A stretch of 30,422 nucleotides of DNA from JBBIWA01 sp037439425 (GTDB taxonomy: Bacteria > Acidobacteriota > Blastocatellia > RBC074): NCBI GenBank assembly GCA_037439425.1, contig JBBIWA010000074.1, positions 1 to 30,422 on the forward strand, in the 5' to 3' direction. The notes beneath the pieces are model-generated. The model was not told where the DNA came from and searched no databases. It saw only the letters and a program-made list of their open reading frames with translations. Shown here piece after piece: positions 7,720 to 15,965 of the stretch (position 1 is the stretch's first letter; each line of letters begins with the position of its first letter). The position numbers and the translations under genes were made by a program.

Positions 7720-9183
7720 ATGTCTATGAGCAAATATCGTCTTTTCGCTTTTCTGTGTTCTCTTTGCCTGCTGACCTGGAACCAGACGCTGCCCGTCGCC
7801 GCTATCATAGATGATCGGGACGAGATGCTGCAAAAGATGGATCGCCAGGCCCAACACTTCGGCGAGTTGTCACGAAAGGTCTGGGAGCTGGCCGAGGTCG
7901 GCTACAAGGAGTTCAAAAGCTCTGAGCTGCTCAAGTCCGAGCTGCGCGCCGCAGGCTTTCAAATCCAAGACAACATAGCAACCATTCCCACCGCCTTCTT
8001 TGCCAGTTGGGGGCAGGGCAAACCCGTGATCGGGATTCTGGGTGAATACGACGCTTTGCCAGGGCTCTCTCAAGAGGCTGTGCCTGAAAAGAAGCCGCGG
8101 ATTGCAGGCGCGCCCGGCCACGGCTGCGGGCATAATCTCTTCGGAGTGGCCTCGGCCTTTGCGGCCATAGCAGTTAAAGACTACCTCACCGAGAAGAAGC
8201 TTCCTGGCACGATTCGTTTCTACGGCACCCCGGCCGAAGAAGGTGGCGGCGGGAAGATCTATATGGCGCGGGCTGGCGTCTTCAATGATTGTGATGTGGT
8301 GCTGGCCTGGCATCCTGGCAACAGCAATCGCGCGAGTCTGGGGACTTCGCTGGCCAATATTCATGCCAAGTTCCGTTTTTACGGTCAAGCGGCGCACGCC
8401 GCCGGAGCGCCTGACAAAGGTCGTTCGGCGCTCGATGCCGTGATGATCACGACTCACGCGGTTGATCTACTGCGCGAGCACGTCCCCCAGGAGACGCGCA
8501 TTCACTACATTATCACCAGTGGTGGTGCGGCGCCGAACATTGTACCCGATTTTGCCGAAGTATGGATCTACGCGCGCCACCCGGATATGCCCACGCTGGA
8601 TGGCATCTGGTCGCGGATCATCAAATGCGCGGAAGCCGGCGCGCTGGCAACAGAGACGCGCCTGGAGATAGAGCTGGTTAGTAGCGTCTACAATCTGCTG
8701 CCGAATGATGCCTTGACCAAACTGCTGGACAAGAATCTGCGCCGGGTGGGCGGCGTCAAATACACGGCTGAAGAGCGCGCCTTCGCCGAAGCCTTGCGCC
8801 AGACCTTTCCGACCGAGAAGGCCCTGCCACTGGGCAGCGAGGAGCAGATTCAACCGGTAGAAGAAGGCCTCGGTTCAGGCTCAACCGACGTGGCCGACGT
8901 CAGTTGGATTGTGCCGACCGCGCAGTTCACCACAGCGACTTATGTTCCCGGCACACCAGGCCATAGCTGGCAATCTACGGCCTGCGCTGGCTCCAGCATC
9001 GGTCGCAAAGGCATGCTGGTGGCAGCCAAGACGCTGGCGCTGACAGCGGTTGATTTGCTGACCGATCCTAAACAGATCGAAGCGGCGCGCGAAAGCTTCA
9101 ACAGGCGGCGTGCTGGTCACCAGTATCGTTCGCGCATCCCGGTTGAGCAAAAGCCTCCTCTCAATTATCGAGATAAACCCTAG
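7720..9183 (+). CDS. Secreted M20-family amidohydrolase (AbgB / aminoacylase type)
   Basis: About 487 residues with an N-terminal signal-like segment (YRLFAFLCSLCLLTW, cleavage perhaps after PVAA), so periplasmic or secreted. M20 metal-site motifs are present: GEYDALPGLSQ, APGHGCGHNLFG, GTPAEEGGGGKIYM and LAWHPGNSN; the dimerisation-domain segment AKFRFYGQAAHAAGAPDKG follows. The closest recognisable group is p-aminobenzoyl-glutamate hydrolase subunit B and related aminoacylases, which release an amino acid from an N-acyl or N-aroyl conjugate. No AbgA partner is next to it. Start choice is uncertain: ATG codons at 7720 and 7726 both precede the signal peptide, a TTG at 7684 would extend it, and no Shine-Dalgarno is obvious. 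A repeat-rich non-coding block begins right after the stop. Confidence 0.88.
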   Translation: MSMSKYRLFAFLCSLCLLTWNQTLPVAAIIDDRDEMLQKMDRQAQHFGELSRKVWELAEVGYKEFKSSELLKSELRAAGFQIQDNIATIPTAFFASWGQGKPVIGILGEYDALPGLSQEAVPEKKPRIAGAPGHGCGHNLFGVASAFAAIAVKDYLTEKKLPGTIRFYGTPAEEGGGGKIYMARAGVFNDCDVVLAWHPGNSNRASLGTSLANIHAKFRFYGQAAHAAGAPDKGRSALDAVMITTHAVDLLREHVPQETRIHYIITSGGAAPNIVPDFAEVWIYARHPDMPTLDGIWSRIIKCAEAGALATETRLEIELVSSVYNLLPNDALTKLLDKNLRRVGGVKYTAEERAFAEALRQTFPTEKALPLGSEEQIQPVEEGLGSGSTDVADVSWIVPTAQFTTATYVPGTPGHSWQSTACAGSSIGRKGMLVAAKTLALTAVDLLTDPKQIEAARESFNRRRAGHQYRSRIPVEQKPPLNYRDKP

Positions 9184-9280
9184 CTTCCAACTCTCTAGGA
9201 GAACAAACAGCACGCCCGGTCTGAAAGTAATGGCTGGCTTGATAAAGCTGTGTGCACTTCCAGGCGTGCCCAGCCAAGAA

Positions 9281-9410
9281 TTTTCCAAGGAGTCTTTCAT
9301 GTCGTCCCGGACGACGTGGGAGAAATGCTGAAGGTACGCACGCTTGCGAGCGTGCCACTTTCTGACAATAACTCGCTCGTCGAAGCCAAGCACGCAAGGG
9401 TGCGTGCGTC
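9281..9410 (+). repeat. REP-like composite element (copy A)
   Basis: It begins with TTTTCCAAGGAGTCTTTCAT and the hairpin GTCGTCCCGGACGAC (9301-9315), followed by a pair of ACGCACGC palindromes: TACGCACGCTTGCGAGCGTG and the complementary-type CACGCAAGGGTGCGTGCG. The same module order recurs at 10363, 17781 and 26661. No coding frame in 9184-9529 resembles a protein. The rest of that gap holds nothing recognisable. Confidence 0.7.
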
Positions 9411-9529
9411 ATTAGTTTCTACACAAGTCAAGATGTGGTACCAGAGAGTCTATGGTCATAAAAGTTCCTGAACTCGAACCGCGCTTACAAGCGCGCTAGC
9501 GCAGACTGGTCAAACAACATTTGAGCGCT

Positions 9530-10101
9530 GCCCAGGGGGGGCCGCCCTGGGCGCCAGGATAAGTGTGAAAAGCGGAGGCTCAATCCCCTGAAGCGGTATT
9601 GGGGGATCGTTCAGGTCCTAGCTTCCTGCCCCGCTGATGAGGGGGGCTCACCAAGCCGAGAGGCTAGAGTTGGACCATCCCCCAACTGCCTTGTGGAACT
9701 GCGAAAGAGTTTCAGCCTTCCGAATAGGCTGGGCTTGAGCCTTTGTCATCACCCAAGTTTTTGTATGCCGATGCCACGAGAGAAGTCTTGTGGAACCTCA
9801 CGCTAGTAGCTACAGGGAACTAGGCGAGCATTGAAGATGCCACGAGACAAGCCTTGTGGAACCTCACGCTACTTGCTACCGGGAACTAGGCGAGCACTGA
9901 AGATGCCACAAGAGAAGTCTTGTGTAGTCCCACGCTGATGACTACGGTAGCCGACAAGGTGAATCACCACGAGGCAAGCTCGTGGCTTCAGTAACTCAGA
10001 AGCTTGCCGCTGGTAGCCGATAACGTGAATCACCACGAGGCAAGCTCGTGGCATCGGTAACTCAGAAGCGTGTCGGTGGTAGCCGACAACGTGAATCACC
10101 A
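9530..10101 (-). mobile_element. Left, inverted and truncated copy of the TIR/stem-loop element
   Basis: It starts with a GC-rich hairpin (GCCCAGGG/CCCTGGGC, 9530-9552), then GCGCCAGGATAAG (9551) and a conserved core of about 180 bases (about 9590-9770). Next come three units of about 65 bases starting GATGCCACGAG or GATGCCACAAG (about 9772, 9836, 9901), then units carrying GTGAATCACCACGAGG (about 9960, 10025 and a cut-off one near 10090). Read as the reverse complement it matches the element at 15121-15892 over most of its length, with frequent point differences. It lacks the second terminal repeat and stops abruptly at about 10101, where the gene remnant begins. Confidence 0.75.
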
Positions 10102-10354
10102 CGAAAGCAAAAAGGATCGGATCGTGCTTTACAACAAGAATGACTTCGGCATCCGCTTGAGTGGACGCCTGATGAAGCGGGAGGTGGAGTATACTGCCCC
10201 CGCCTTGCTCGCTGGCTTCTGGAACTTGCTCCCCCATCATTGACGCGCTCGAACGCTACTTGGTCGCTCGCAGATTCAGCAGTTCGCCCAACAGCTCCAG
10301 CAGATGCTCGGTTTGGAGGACTATGACCATGTTTTCAAAGATCAATTTGGGTAG
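10101..10354 (+). pseudogene. Unidentified gene remnant with internal stop
   Basis: Directly after the repeat element a protein-like frame opens: ESKKDRIVLYNKNDF, then GIRLSGRLMKREVEY, TAPALLAGFWNLLPHH, a TGA near 10240, and in the same frame RARTLLGRSQIQQ, FAQQLQQMLGLEDYD and HVFKDQFG to a TAG at 10352-10354. Third codon positions are mostly G or C, as in the real genes here. It looks like the C-terminal end of a decayed gene whose 5' part was lost at the repeat boundary. I do not recognise the family. The alternative, a chance frame, is less likely because codon bias continues past the stop. Confidence 0.4.
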
Positions 10355-10362
10355 AAATTAAT

Positions 10363-10496
10363 GACGCACGCCTCCGGCGTGCCGGTCTTCGTCGAGCAAG
10401 CCATTACCGAAGACCGAGCACGCTAGAAGCGTGCGTACCCAGGTTTTCATCGTTTCTGGGTGTCGCTCAAGCGACCTGAATGACTCCTCCGAAAAG
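10363..10496 (-). repeat. REP-like composite element (copy B)
   Basis: GACGCACGCCTCCGGCGTGC and GAGCACGCTAGAAGCGTGCG flank GTCGAGCAAGCCATTACC; then come TTTTCATC, the hairpin GTCGCTCAAGCGAC (10462-10475) and TGAATGACTCCTCCGAAAAG. Orientation is opposite to copy A. The remaining 10497-10700 holds no gene; a small hairpin CCTCGC/GCGAGG (10694-10711) overlaps the stop codon of the GMC gene and has no U-run. Confidence 0.7.
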
Positions 10497-10700
10497 ACCG
10501 CCAGGCGAGCCTCATGAAGCTCCAAACATCAGACCTCTTTTCGCAGTTTGTCAGACCCCCTCCGAGGAGGTGATGTGGGGTGAGACAAAGATGTCTCGGG
10601 TGTGCGGTTAGCTGCGGCAGGAATTCTTATCTCACCTCATGGATTCTAAACATCGCAACAAGTCTACTATCTTTCAAGGTCTAAGCGAAGACGCCTCGCG

Positions 10701-12380
10701 TCAGAGCGAGGAGGGGATCTGGCCGCTTTTAGCCAGGCGAATGATGTGGTCGGCGGCGCGGTAGGCCAGCGCCTGAATCGTGCAGGTTGGCTGGCCCCGG
10801 CCAGAGGTCACCAGGCTGCTCCCATCGCAGATGAAGAGATTCGGCACGTCATGCGCGCGATGATACTTGTTAACGACTGAATCTTTCGGATCGTTTCCCA
10901 TACGACAGGTGCCCAGCAGATGGAAACCAAACGATTGCTCTCTTACCTCACGGGTCCAAATCTTAATCGCTCCAGCAGCTTCGAGTAGTTCCCGGCAGCG
11001 TTGCTGAAAGAACTTCATCGTCTTCATGTCTTCGGGATGATCTTTGTAAGTGATGCGCACAGCAGGTAACCCCCAGGCATCTTTCACCTCCGGATCGAGC
11101 GAGACACTGTTTGTCTCTACCGGCAGCGAAGTGGCATGAGCAGAGACATTCAAGGTATGCGTGTAGTGCTCTTTCAGCAACCGCTTGTATTCAGCCCCCC
11201 AGCGGGGCGCATCCGGGGGCAAACCCTGGAGCGCAAAATTGATAGGATAGGAGACAAAGCGCGCATCCAGCCCGCCGCCACCATAAAAGCCACGCTTCGG
11301 ATCGCTATCATAAAAATCGTGAATCACCCGGCTCACTGCCACGCTCTTGAATTCGTTCAGCGGATGCTCAAAGAGCCCCCTGGCCGAAGCATGGCTATTG
11401 AACATGAGATATTTTCCTACCTTGCCGCTCGAATTGGCCAGACCTTGTGGAAAGAGGTTTGACTTCGACATCAGCAGCAGGCGCGGCGTCTCGACCCCAT
11501 TGGCACACAGCACGAGGGCGCGGGCCTTTTGAAAGACTTCACGGCCCTGCTCATCAAAATAGATCACACCACTGACGCGGCCTGCTTTGTCGAGCTCGAT
11601 CTTGCGCACATAGCTGTTGGGGCGAATCTCGCACCGGCCGGTCCTTTCCGCTTCCCGAATCACCGTGGCGAGTGTAGACGACTTGGCCCTGACTTCGCAG
11701 CCGAAGTACTGGCAGAAGCCGCAGTGGACGCAGCCGCCACGACCGCGATAAGGTCTGGAGAGAATTGCCATCGGCGCCGGAAAGGCATGCCAGCCGAGCT
11801 TGCGCGCCGCTCGTTCCAACAGTACACCTGATGATTTGATCGGCAGCGGTGGCAACGGATAGGGCTTAGAGCGCGGCGGATCAAAGGGGCTGGCTGCGGC
11901 CAAACCCGAGACGCCCAGCTCCCATTCGGCTTTCGTGTAGTACGGCTCCAGCTCAGCATAGGTGATCGGCCAATCAGCAAAGCCGGTCCCTGAGATCGGA
12001 CCCCAACGGCTGCGCTCGATGAAATCTATCTCGTGAAAGCGCCAGTAATTGCCGGTAAACTGCACTGTCCCGCCGCCCACCTGGCGGCCGTAGATGATAG
12101 CGGGCTGCAACTTAGCCTTCTCTTTCTCAGTGCGGCGGAAAGTGTTCGGCTGGCGTTTGTAGTCGTTAGAGATGGCCCGCTGCCGGAGGTATTTCAGCTC
12201 GTCATGCTCGAAGTCTCTCTCTCGCAGATACGGCCCTTGTTCAAGCACGAGCACGCGAAATCCGGCGGTAGATAATTCTTTGGCAATGATGCCGCCCGCT
12301 GCGCCCGAGCCGACAATCACAAAATCGATCTCCGTCTGCGCGTCAAACTTAACCTGCTCATTCCCCATAGCCGCTCTCAT
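10701..12380 (-). CDS. GMC-family FAD oxidoreductase, gluconate/sugar dehydrogenase-type large subunit
   Basis: 559 residues. The FAD-binding Rossmann motif VGSGAAGG lies at 23-30 with LVLEQGP following; YGRQVGGGTVQFTGNYWRF is the GMC flavin-contact segment; the C-terminal part has FGFHLLGTCRMG and TSGRGQPTCTIQALA around the active site. CVHCGFCQYFGC (Cys 217, 220, 223, 228) is the cysteine cluster typical of gluconate/sorbitol dehydrogenase large subunits, where it may hold an Fe-S cluster as known for FAD-glucose dehydrogenase. It would oxidise a sugar, sugar acid or alcohol and pass electrons to the respiratory chain. It has no export signal of its own and probably travels with the Tat-exported small subunit, whose stop lies 2 bases upstream. 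GGAGG inside the upstream gene's end serves as ribosome binding site. No cytochrome c subunit follows. Confidence 0.92.
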   Translation of the reverse strand: MRAAMGNEQVKFDAQTEIDFVIVGSGAAGGIIAKELSTAGFRVLVLEQGPYLRERDFEHDELKYLRQRAISNDYKRQPNTFRRTEKEKAKLQPAIIYGRQVGGGTVQFTGNYWRFHEIDFIERSRWGPISGTGFADWPITYAELEPYYTKAEWELGVSGLAAASPFDPPRSKPYPLPPLPIKSSGVLLERAARKLGWHAFPAPMAILSRPYRGRGGCVHCGFCQYFGCEVRAKSSTLATVIREAERTGRCEIRPNSYVRKIELDKAGRVSGVIYFDEQGREVFQKARALVLCANGVETPRLLLMSKSNLFPQGLANSSGKVGKYLMFNSHASARGLFEHPLNEFKSVAVSRVIHDFYDSDPKRGFYGGGGLDARFVSYPINFALQGLPPDAPRWGAEYKRLLKEHYTHTLNVSAHATSLPVETNSVSLDPEVKDAWGLPAVRITYKDHPEDMKTMKFFQQRCRELLEAAGAIKIWTREVREQSFGFHLLGTCRMGNDPKDSVVNKYHRAHDVPNLFICDGSSLVTSGRGQPTCTIQALAYRAADHIIRLAKSGQIPSSL

Positions 12381-12382
12381 TT

Positions 12383-12970
12383 CTACTTTCCCTCCACATA
12401 GTCACGATCATAGAAACCGAAAGGCGGCTCGAAGTAGAACTGATCTTCAAAGCCGAGCAGCTTCCAACCGAGCTGATTGTAATTGCCGCCGTAGGAGGGA
12501 TTGGCAAACATCCCGATAATGGTCATGGTGCGCACCAGCTCGAAGAACTGGCTCTTTTCAATCGCCTTGAGCAACTGAATCTGTTGTGCCGAGCTTAGCT
12601 CAGAGAAGCTGGTTGTGGTCTTGAACCTCTTTTTGACTTGCGATTGCAGCTCTTTCAGCCCCTTGAGAAAGGCAGCGCGCTCTTCAGAGGCGAAGGTCGC
12701 CAGCGCCCGATCAATGAAGTAGATGACGCGGGCTTCGCGCGCGCCGGGCGTATCATCGGTAGGGATGATCTGTGCTGCGATAGCTTCTACCTCGGCGGCC
12801 TGTTCTGGTGTGAAGAACTCAAATTTGACCGGGGCCTCTGCTTGCGCCGCCGCGTGGGCATGCTGCTGGGCGGCCTGGACCTCAGGCCAGTGCGAAATCA
12901 GCCAGCCATAGCCCGCCGCAGCGCAGGACTGGATCAGGAAAAGTCTCCGCGAGATCTCTTCATTGCGCAT
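12383..12970 (-). CDS. Gluconate 2-dehydrogenase subunit 3 family protein (Tat-exported small subunit)
   Basis: 195 residues with a twin-arginine leader: SRRLFLIQSCAAAGYGW starts at residue 7, with RR at 8-9. The mature part contains FFTPEQAAEVEAIAAQIIPTDDTPGAREARVIYFID and the C-terminal SYGGNYNQLGWKLLGF, both characteristic of the family. These small subunits escort the GMC flavoprotein through the Tat system and stabilise it. The coding end is 2 bases from the start of the GMC gene, so translation is coupled. A good ribosome binding site, AGGAGGGAG, precedes the ATG by a few bases. Confidence 0.92.
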   Translation of the reverse strand: MRNEEISRRLFLIQSCAAAGYGWLISHWPEVQAAQQHAHAAAQAEAPVKFEFFTPEQAAEVEAIAAQIIPTDDTPGAREARVIYFIDRALATFASEERAAFLKGLKELQSQVKKRFKTTTSFSELSSAQQIQLLKAIEKSQFFELVRTMTIIGMFANPSYGGNYNQLGWKLLGFEDQFYFEPPFGFYDRDYVEGK

Positions 12971-13107
12971 CAGCTCCCTCCTGAGGAGCGAACCTCTGAT
13001 TCCGAAGACGATGGTGAGAAGAACTACTACTACTTACGCCGATGCGTGAAACCTACTCCCAGGGCCAGGTGGATGTCAACCCAAGCTGAGCAAAGATCGG
13101 CCCAGGA

Positions 13108-13225
13108 GGGTGCAATTAAAAGTTGGACTCACCCTCACAGCACGCATCTTGCGTGCTATGCTCCTACGGCAAGTCAGATACGCTCGCAAGCGTGCGCTCG
13201 TGAGGGTGAGTCCTACTTTGCACCC
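13108..13225. repeat. 118-bp palindromic element with nested inverted repeats
   Basis: Outer ends GGGTGCA (13108-13114) and TGCACCC (13219-13225) and inner arms GGACTCACCCTCAC (13125-13138) and GTGAGGGTGAGTCC (13200-13213) are perfect inverted repeats. Inside lie two smaller palindromes of the ACGCACGC type (AGCACGCATCTTGCGTGCT and ACGCTCGCAAGCGTGCG). It sits 7 bases beyond the D-aminoacylase stop and could stop or process the transcript before the dehydrogenase genes. The flanking 12971-13107 contains nothing else recognised. Confidence 0.8.
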
Positions 13226-13232
13226 TTTCAGA

Positions 13233-14840
13233 CTAACGCAAGCCAGACCTCAGGCGCAAAATGTGACCCGGCCGCGCGCCTGTGTGGTTTTCCTTTTCAA
13301 TCACCACTTGCCCGTTGACGATGACCCAATCAATCCCCGCCGCATATTGCTTCGGCTGCTGGAATGTGGCGCGATCGCTAACGGTCTTCTCATCGAAGAT
13401 GACCAGATCGGCCGCCATTCCCGGACGCAACAGGCCACGATCCCAGAGCCCAAAAGTGCTCGCTGGCAGCGAAGTCATTTTGCGAATCGCCTCCTCCAAA
13501 CTGACCAGCCTCTTTTCCCGAACATAGAGGCCGAGTACGCGCGCGTTGTTACCAAACCCTCGCGGGTGCGGTACGCTCTCGCTGTTCAGCTCAATCACTC
13601 CCGCATCGGAGGCCACCATCGTGAAGGGTTGCTGGAAGATGCGTTCGACATCCGTCTCTGACATCTTGTGCAGCACCATCTGAGCCCCACCCGCCAGCAA
13701 AAGCTCAATCGCCTGCTCTGCCTGCTCCGCAATCGTTTGCTTACCTCTCACCTGACGGGTAATCTCGGCGATGTTTTTGCCGTTGAAATCGGGATTGGCG
13801 CGATGGCTGGCAACATAAGCGAAAGAGAAATCCTGAAAGCCGCCCTCTTTTGCTTTTGCGATCATCTCGCGCACCACACGAGCGCGCGTCGCCGCTGTCT
13901 GCAACCGCTCTCTGGTCTTCTCCGGCCCACCCTCGAACAGCCACGATGGAAAGAGAATGCCGATGCCGGTGCTGCCGGCCGGGTACAGATACTGATCCAC
14001 AGTAACCTGCTGGCAGCGCGCGCGGGCTTCTTCAACCATCTTGATGGTGATGGCGCTGGCTCCCCAGCGTTTCTTGCTCGAAATCTTGAAGTGTGATATC
14101 TGGACCGGGCATCCGGCCTGCGCTCCTACGGTCAGTGATTCTTTGATAGACTCTTCGATCGTTTCGTCCTCGTTGCGCATATGGGTGGCATAGATGCCGC
14201 CAAAGCGAGCCGCGACGCGCGCCAGCTCGATAATCTCATCGGTCTTGGCGTAAGCGCCTGGGATGTATTCCAGTCCGGTCGAAAATCCCACAGCCCCAGC
14301 TCGCATTGCCTGTTCAACCAGACCGCGCATGCGCTCTAACTGCTCGGCCGTGGGCGGGCGATCAAAATCGCCGTTCATCGCAGCGCGCCGAACGGTGTTG
14401 TGTCCCACGAGTGAGCCGATGTTGATCGAGATGCCCATCTTTTCAAGGCCGGCAAACCAATCGCCTAAAGGCAGAGCCGAGCTGCCGCAGTTGCCGGTGA
14501 TCACCGAAGTCACTCCCATGCGCAACAGGTTCTCGGCTGTGGGAGAGGAATGGATGTTGCTCTCGATGTGCGTGTGCACATCAATGAAGCCGGGGGCCAC
14601 TATCTTTCCCTTCACCTCAATGGCGCGAGCGCCACGCTCAGCAGCGATGCGCCCCATCTGAGCGATGCGCCCCTGCTTGATCGCCACATCGGCTGTAAAC
14701 CAGGGATTGCCAGTCCCATCCACCACGCGGCCACCAGTAATCACCAGATCGAATTCAGGTATGGAAGACCTCACCTGGTAGACCGGTACAGACAAACTCA
14801 AGCAGAGAAACAGAAGAGTAAGTAAAGGTCTGATACGCAT
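13233..14840 (-). CDS. N-acyl-D-amino-acid deacylase (D-aminoacylase) family amidohydrolase
   Basis: 535 residues from the ATG at 14840, which follows GGAGGTGAGG at good spacing; an upstream start at 14906 would mask the signal peptide (MRIRPLLTLLFLCLSLSVPV), so export is likely. Motifs in order: DLVITGGRVVDGTGNPWF (31-48), metal site DVHTH (87-91), GNCGSS with the metal-ligand Cys118, ATHMRNED, QISHFK, SDAGVIE, HPRGFGNNARVLGLYVREK, and the typical end HTGARPGHILR. The family hydrolyses N-acyl-D-amino acids, or related dipeptides and hydantoin-like compounds, to free D-amino acids. It is the first gene of a - strand group, but 262 bases with a palindromic element separate it from the next gene, so it may be its own unit. 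Confidence 0.92.
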   Translation of the reverse strand: MRIRPLLTLLFLCLSLSVPVYQVRSSIPEFDLVITGGRVVDGTGNPWFTADVAIKQGRIAQMGRIAAERGARAIEVKGKIVAPGFIDVHTHIESNIHSSPTAENLLRMGVTSVITGNCGSSALPLGDWFAGLEKMGISINIGSLVGHNTVRRAAMNGDFDRPPTAEQLERMRGLVEQAMRAGAVGFSTGLEYIPGAYAKTDEIIELARVAARFGGIYATHMRNEDETIEESIKESLTVGAQAGCPVQISHFKISSKKRWGASAITIKMVEEARARCQQVTVDQYLYPAGSTGIGILFPSWLFEGGPEKTRERLQTAATRARVVREMIAKAKEGGFQDFSFAYVASHRANPDFNGKNIAEITRQVRGKQTIAEQAEQAIELLLAGGAQMVLHKMSETDVERIFQQPFTMVASDAGVIELNSESVPHPRGFGNNARVLGLYVREKRLVSLEEAIRKMTSLPASTFGLWDRGLLRPGMAADLVIFDEKTVSDRATFQQPKQYAAGIDWVIVNGQVVIEKENHTGARPGHILRLRSGLR

Positions 14841-15120
14841 CGTTTCCTCACCTCCAGGAGTGCATGGATAGACTACACCTGCCAGACAGCAGGCGAAGCT
14901 TATCATTATTGAACTTCACTTGGCGACTCGGAGTCTAACTTACGGCAGTTTTCAAATGAATGAAGAGCGTGGCAGTGAAAGGAGAGAATTTGGACCTGCT
15001 GGCACTCTGATGGCTGCTCTCCCTCACTTAAGACGTGCTCACGCCTGGCCAGCCCCCCTGCCACCGCTGCTCGCGTAACAGCCTAGTCACAGCTTTGATG
15101 ACCAGGCAAGAATCTGAGGG

Positions 15121-15892
15121 GGCGATAGCCCCATGCGCGCCAGGATAAGGCTAAATAGTTCTACGAATCCCCTGAAGCGGCAGTTGGGGGATCCTTCAAG
15201 CTTGTCCAGACCCAAATCTTTTCACTGGCGGCGATTACAAATGCCACGAGCTTGCCTCGTGGTGATTCACGTTGTCGGCTACCACCGGCAAGCTTCTGAG
15301 CTACCGATGCCACGAGCTTGCCTCGTGGTGATTCACGTTGTCGGGCTAGGTGCGCGCCTGAGCTAGCAATGCCACGAGCTTGCCTCGTGGTGATTCACGT
15401 TGTCGGCTACCACCGACACGCTTCTGAGCTCCTGATGCCACGAGCTTGCCTCGTGGTGATTCACGTTGTCGGCTACCACCGGCAAGCTTCTGAGCTACCG
15501 ATGCCACGAACTTGTCTCGTGGTATCTTCAATCCTCGCCTAGTTCCCGGTAGCCAACAGCGTGAGGTTCCACAAGACTTGTCTCGTGGCATCTTCAATGT
15601 TCTGTTGGCTCGCTGTCGCCACTAGCGTGAGACTCCACAAGACAAGTTCGTGGCATCGGCATACCAAAACTTGGGTAATGACAAAGGCTCAAGCCCAGCC
15701 TATTCGGAAGGCTGCAACTCTTTCGCAGTTCCCCAAGGCAGTTGGGTGATGGTCCAACTCTAGCCTCTCGGCTTGGTGAGCCCCTCTCATCAGCGGGGCA
15801 GGAAGCTAGGACCTGAACGATCCCCCAATGCCGCTTCAGGGGATTGGGCCTCAGCTTTTCACCCTTATCCTGGCGCGCATGGGCGATAGCCA
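15121..15892 (+). mobile_element. 0.77-kb non-coding element with terminal inverted repeats and stem-loop units
   Basis: The left end GATAGCCCCATGCGCGCCAGG (about 15124-15144) is matched in reverse at the right end (CTTATCCTGGCGCGCATGGG, 15865 onward). Just inside each end AATCCCCTGAAGCGGCA and GGGGGATC recur in inverted orientation. Between them lie five hairpin units of 62-66 bases, two related units with GGTTCCACAAGAC-type cores, and a conserved core (about 15660-15830) shared with 9590-9770. No transposase is encoded, so if mobile it is non-autonomous. Similarity to 9530-10101 in opposite orientation is obvious by eye. The 14841-15120 interval upstream shows nothing recognisable. Confidence 0.7.
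15241..15530 (+). repeat. Tandem 62-66-bp hairpin units
   Basis: Units begin with ATGCCACGAG(C/A) at 15241, 15307, 15369, 15435 and 15501, giving periods of 66, 62, 66 and 66. Each starts with a hairpin, CCACGAG-CTTGC-CTCGTGG, followed by TGATTCACGTTGTCGG, CTACCACCGGCAAGC and TTCTGAGCT. The last unit is diverged (ACTTGTCTCGTGG) and grades into the second unit type. Because 66 is a multiple of 3, short frames encode a repeated peptide, MPRACLVVIHVVG; I regard this as a by-product, not a protein. Confidence 0.85.
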
Positions 15893-15965
15893 TTGGCGTG
15901 CAGGAGTCCCAGCTCCCGCTTTGTAGATAATCAAGCCTGTTATGGTGTCCAGAAAATCCACGGAA

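Noticed and set aside
9625..9670. Hammerhead ribozyme
   Set aside because: CTGATGAG occurs at 9634 with a following GGCT-CACCA-AGCC stem, but the GAA(A) after stem II reads GAGA in both copies, so the catalytic core is incomplete.
15133..15597. Small proteins with MPRACLVVIHVVG repeats on both strands
   Set aside because: They follow the repeat units exactly, have no ribosome binding sites, and one 62-bp unit breaks the codon period.
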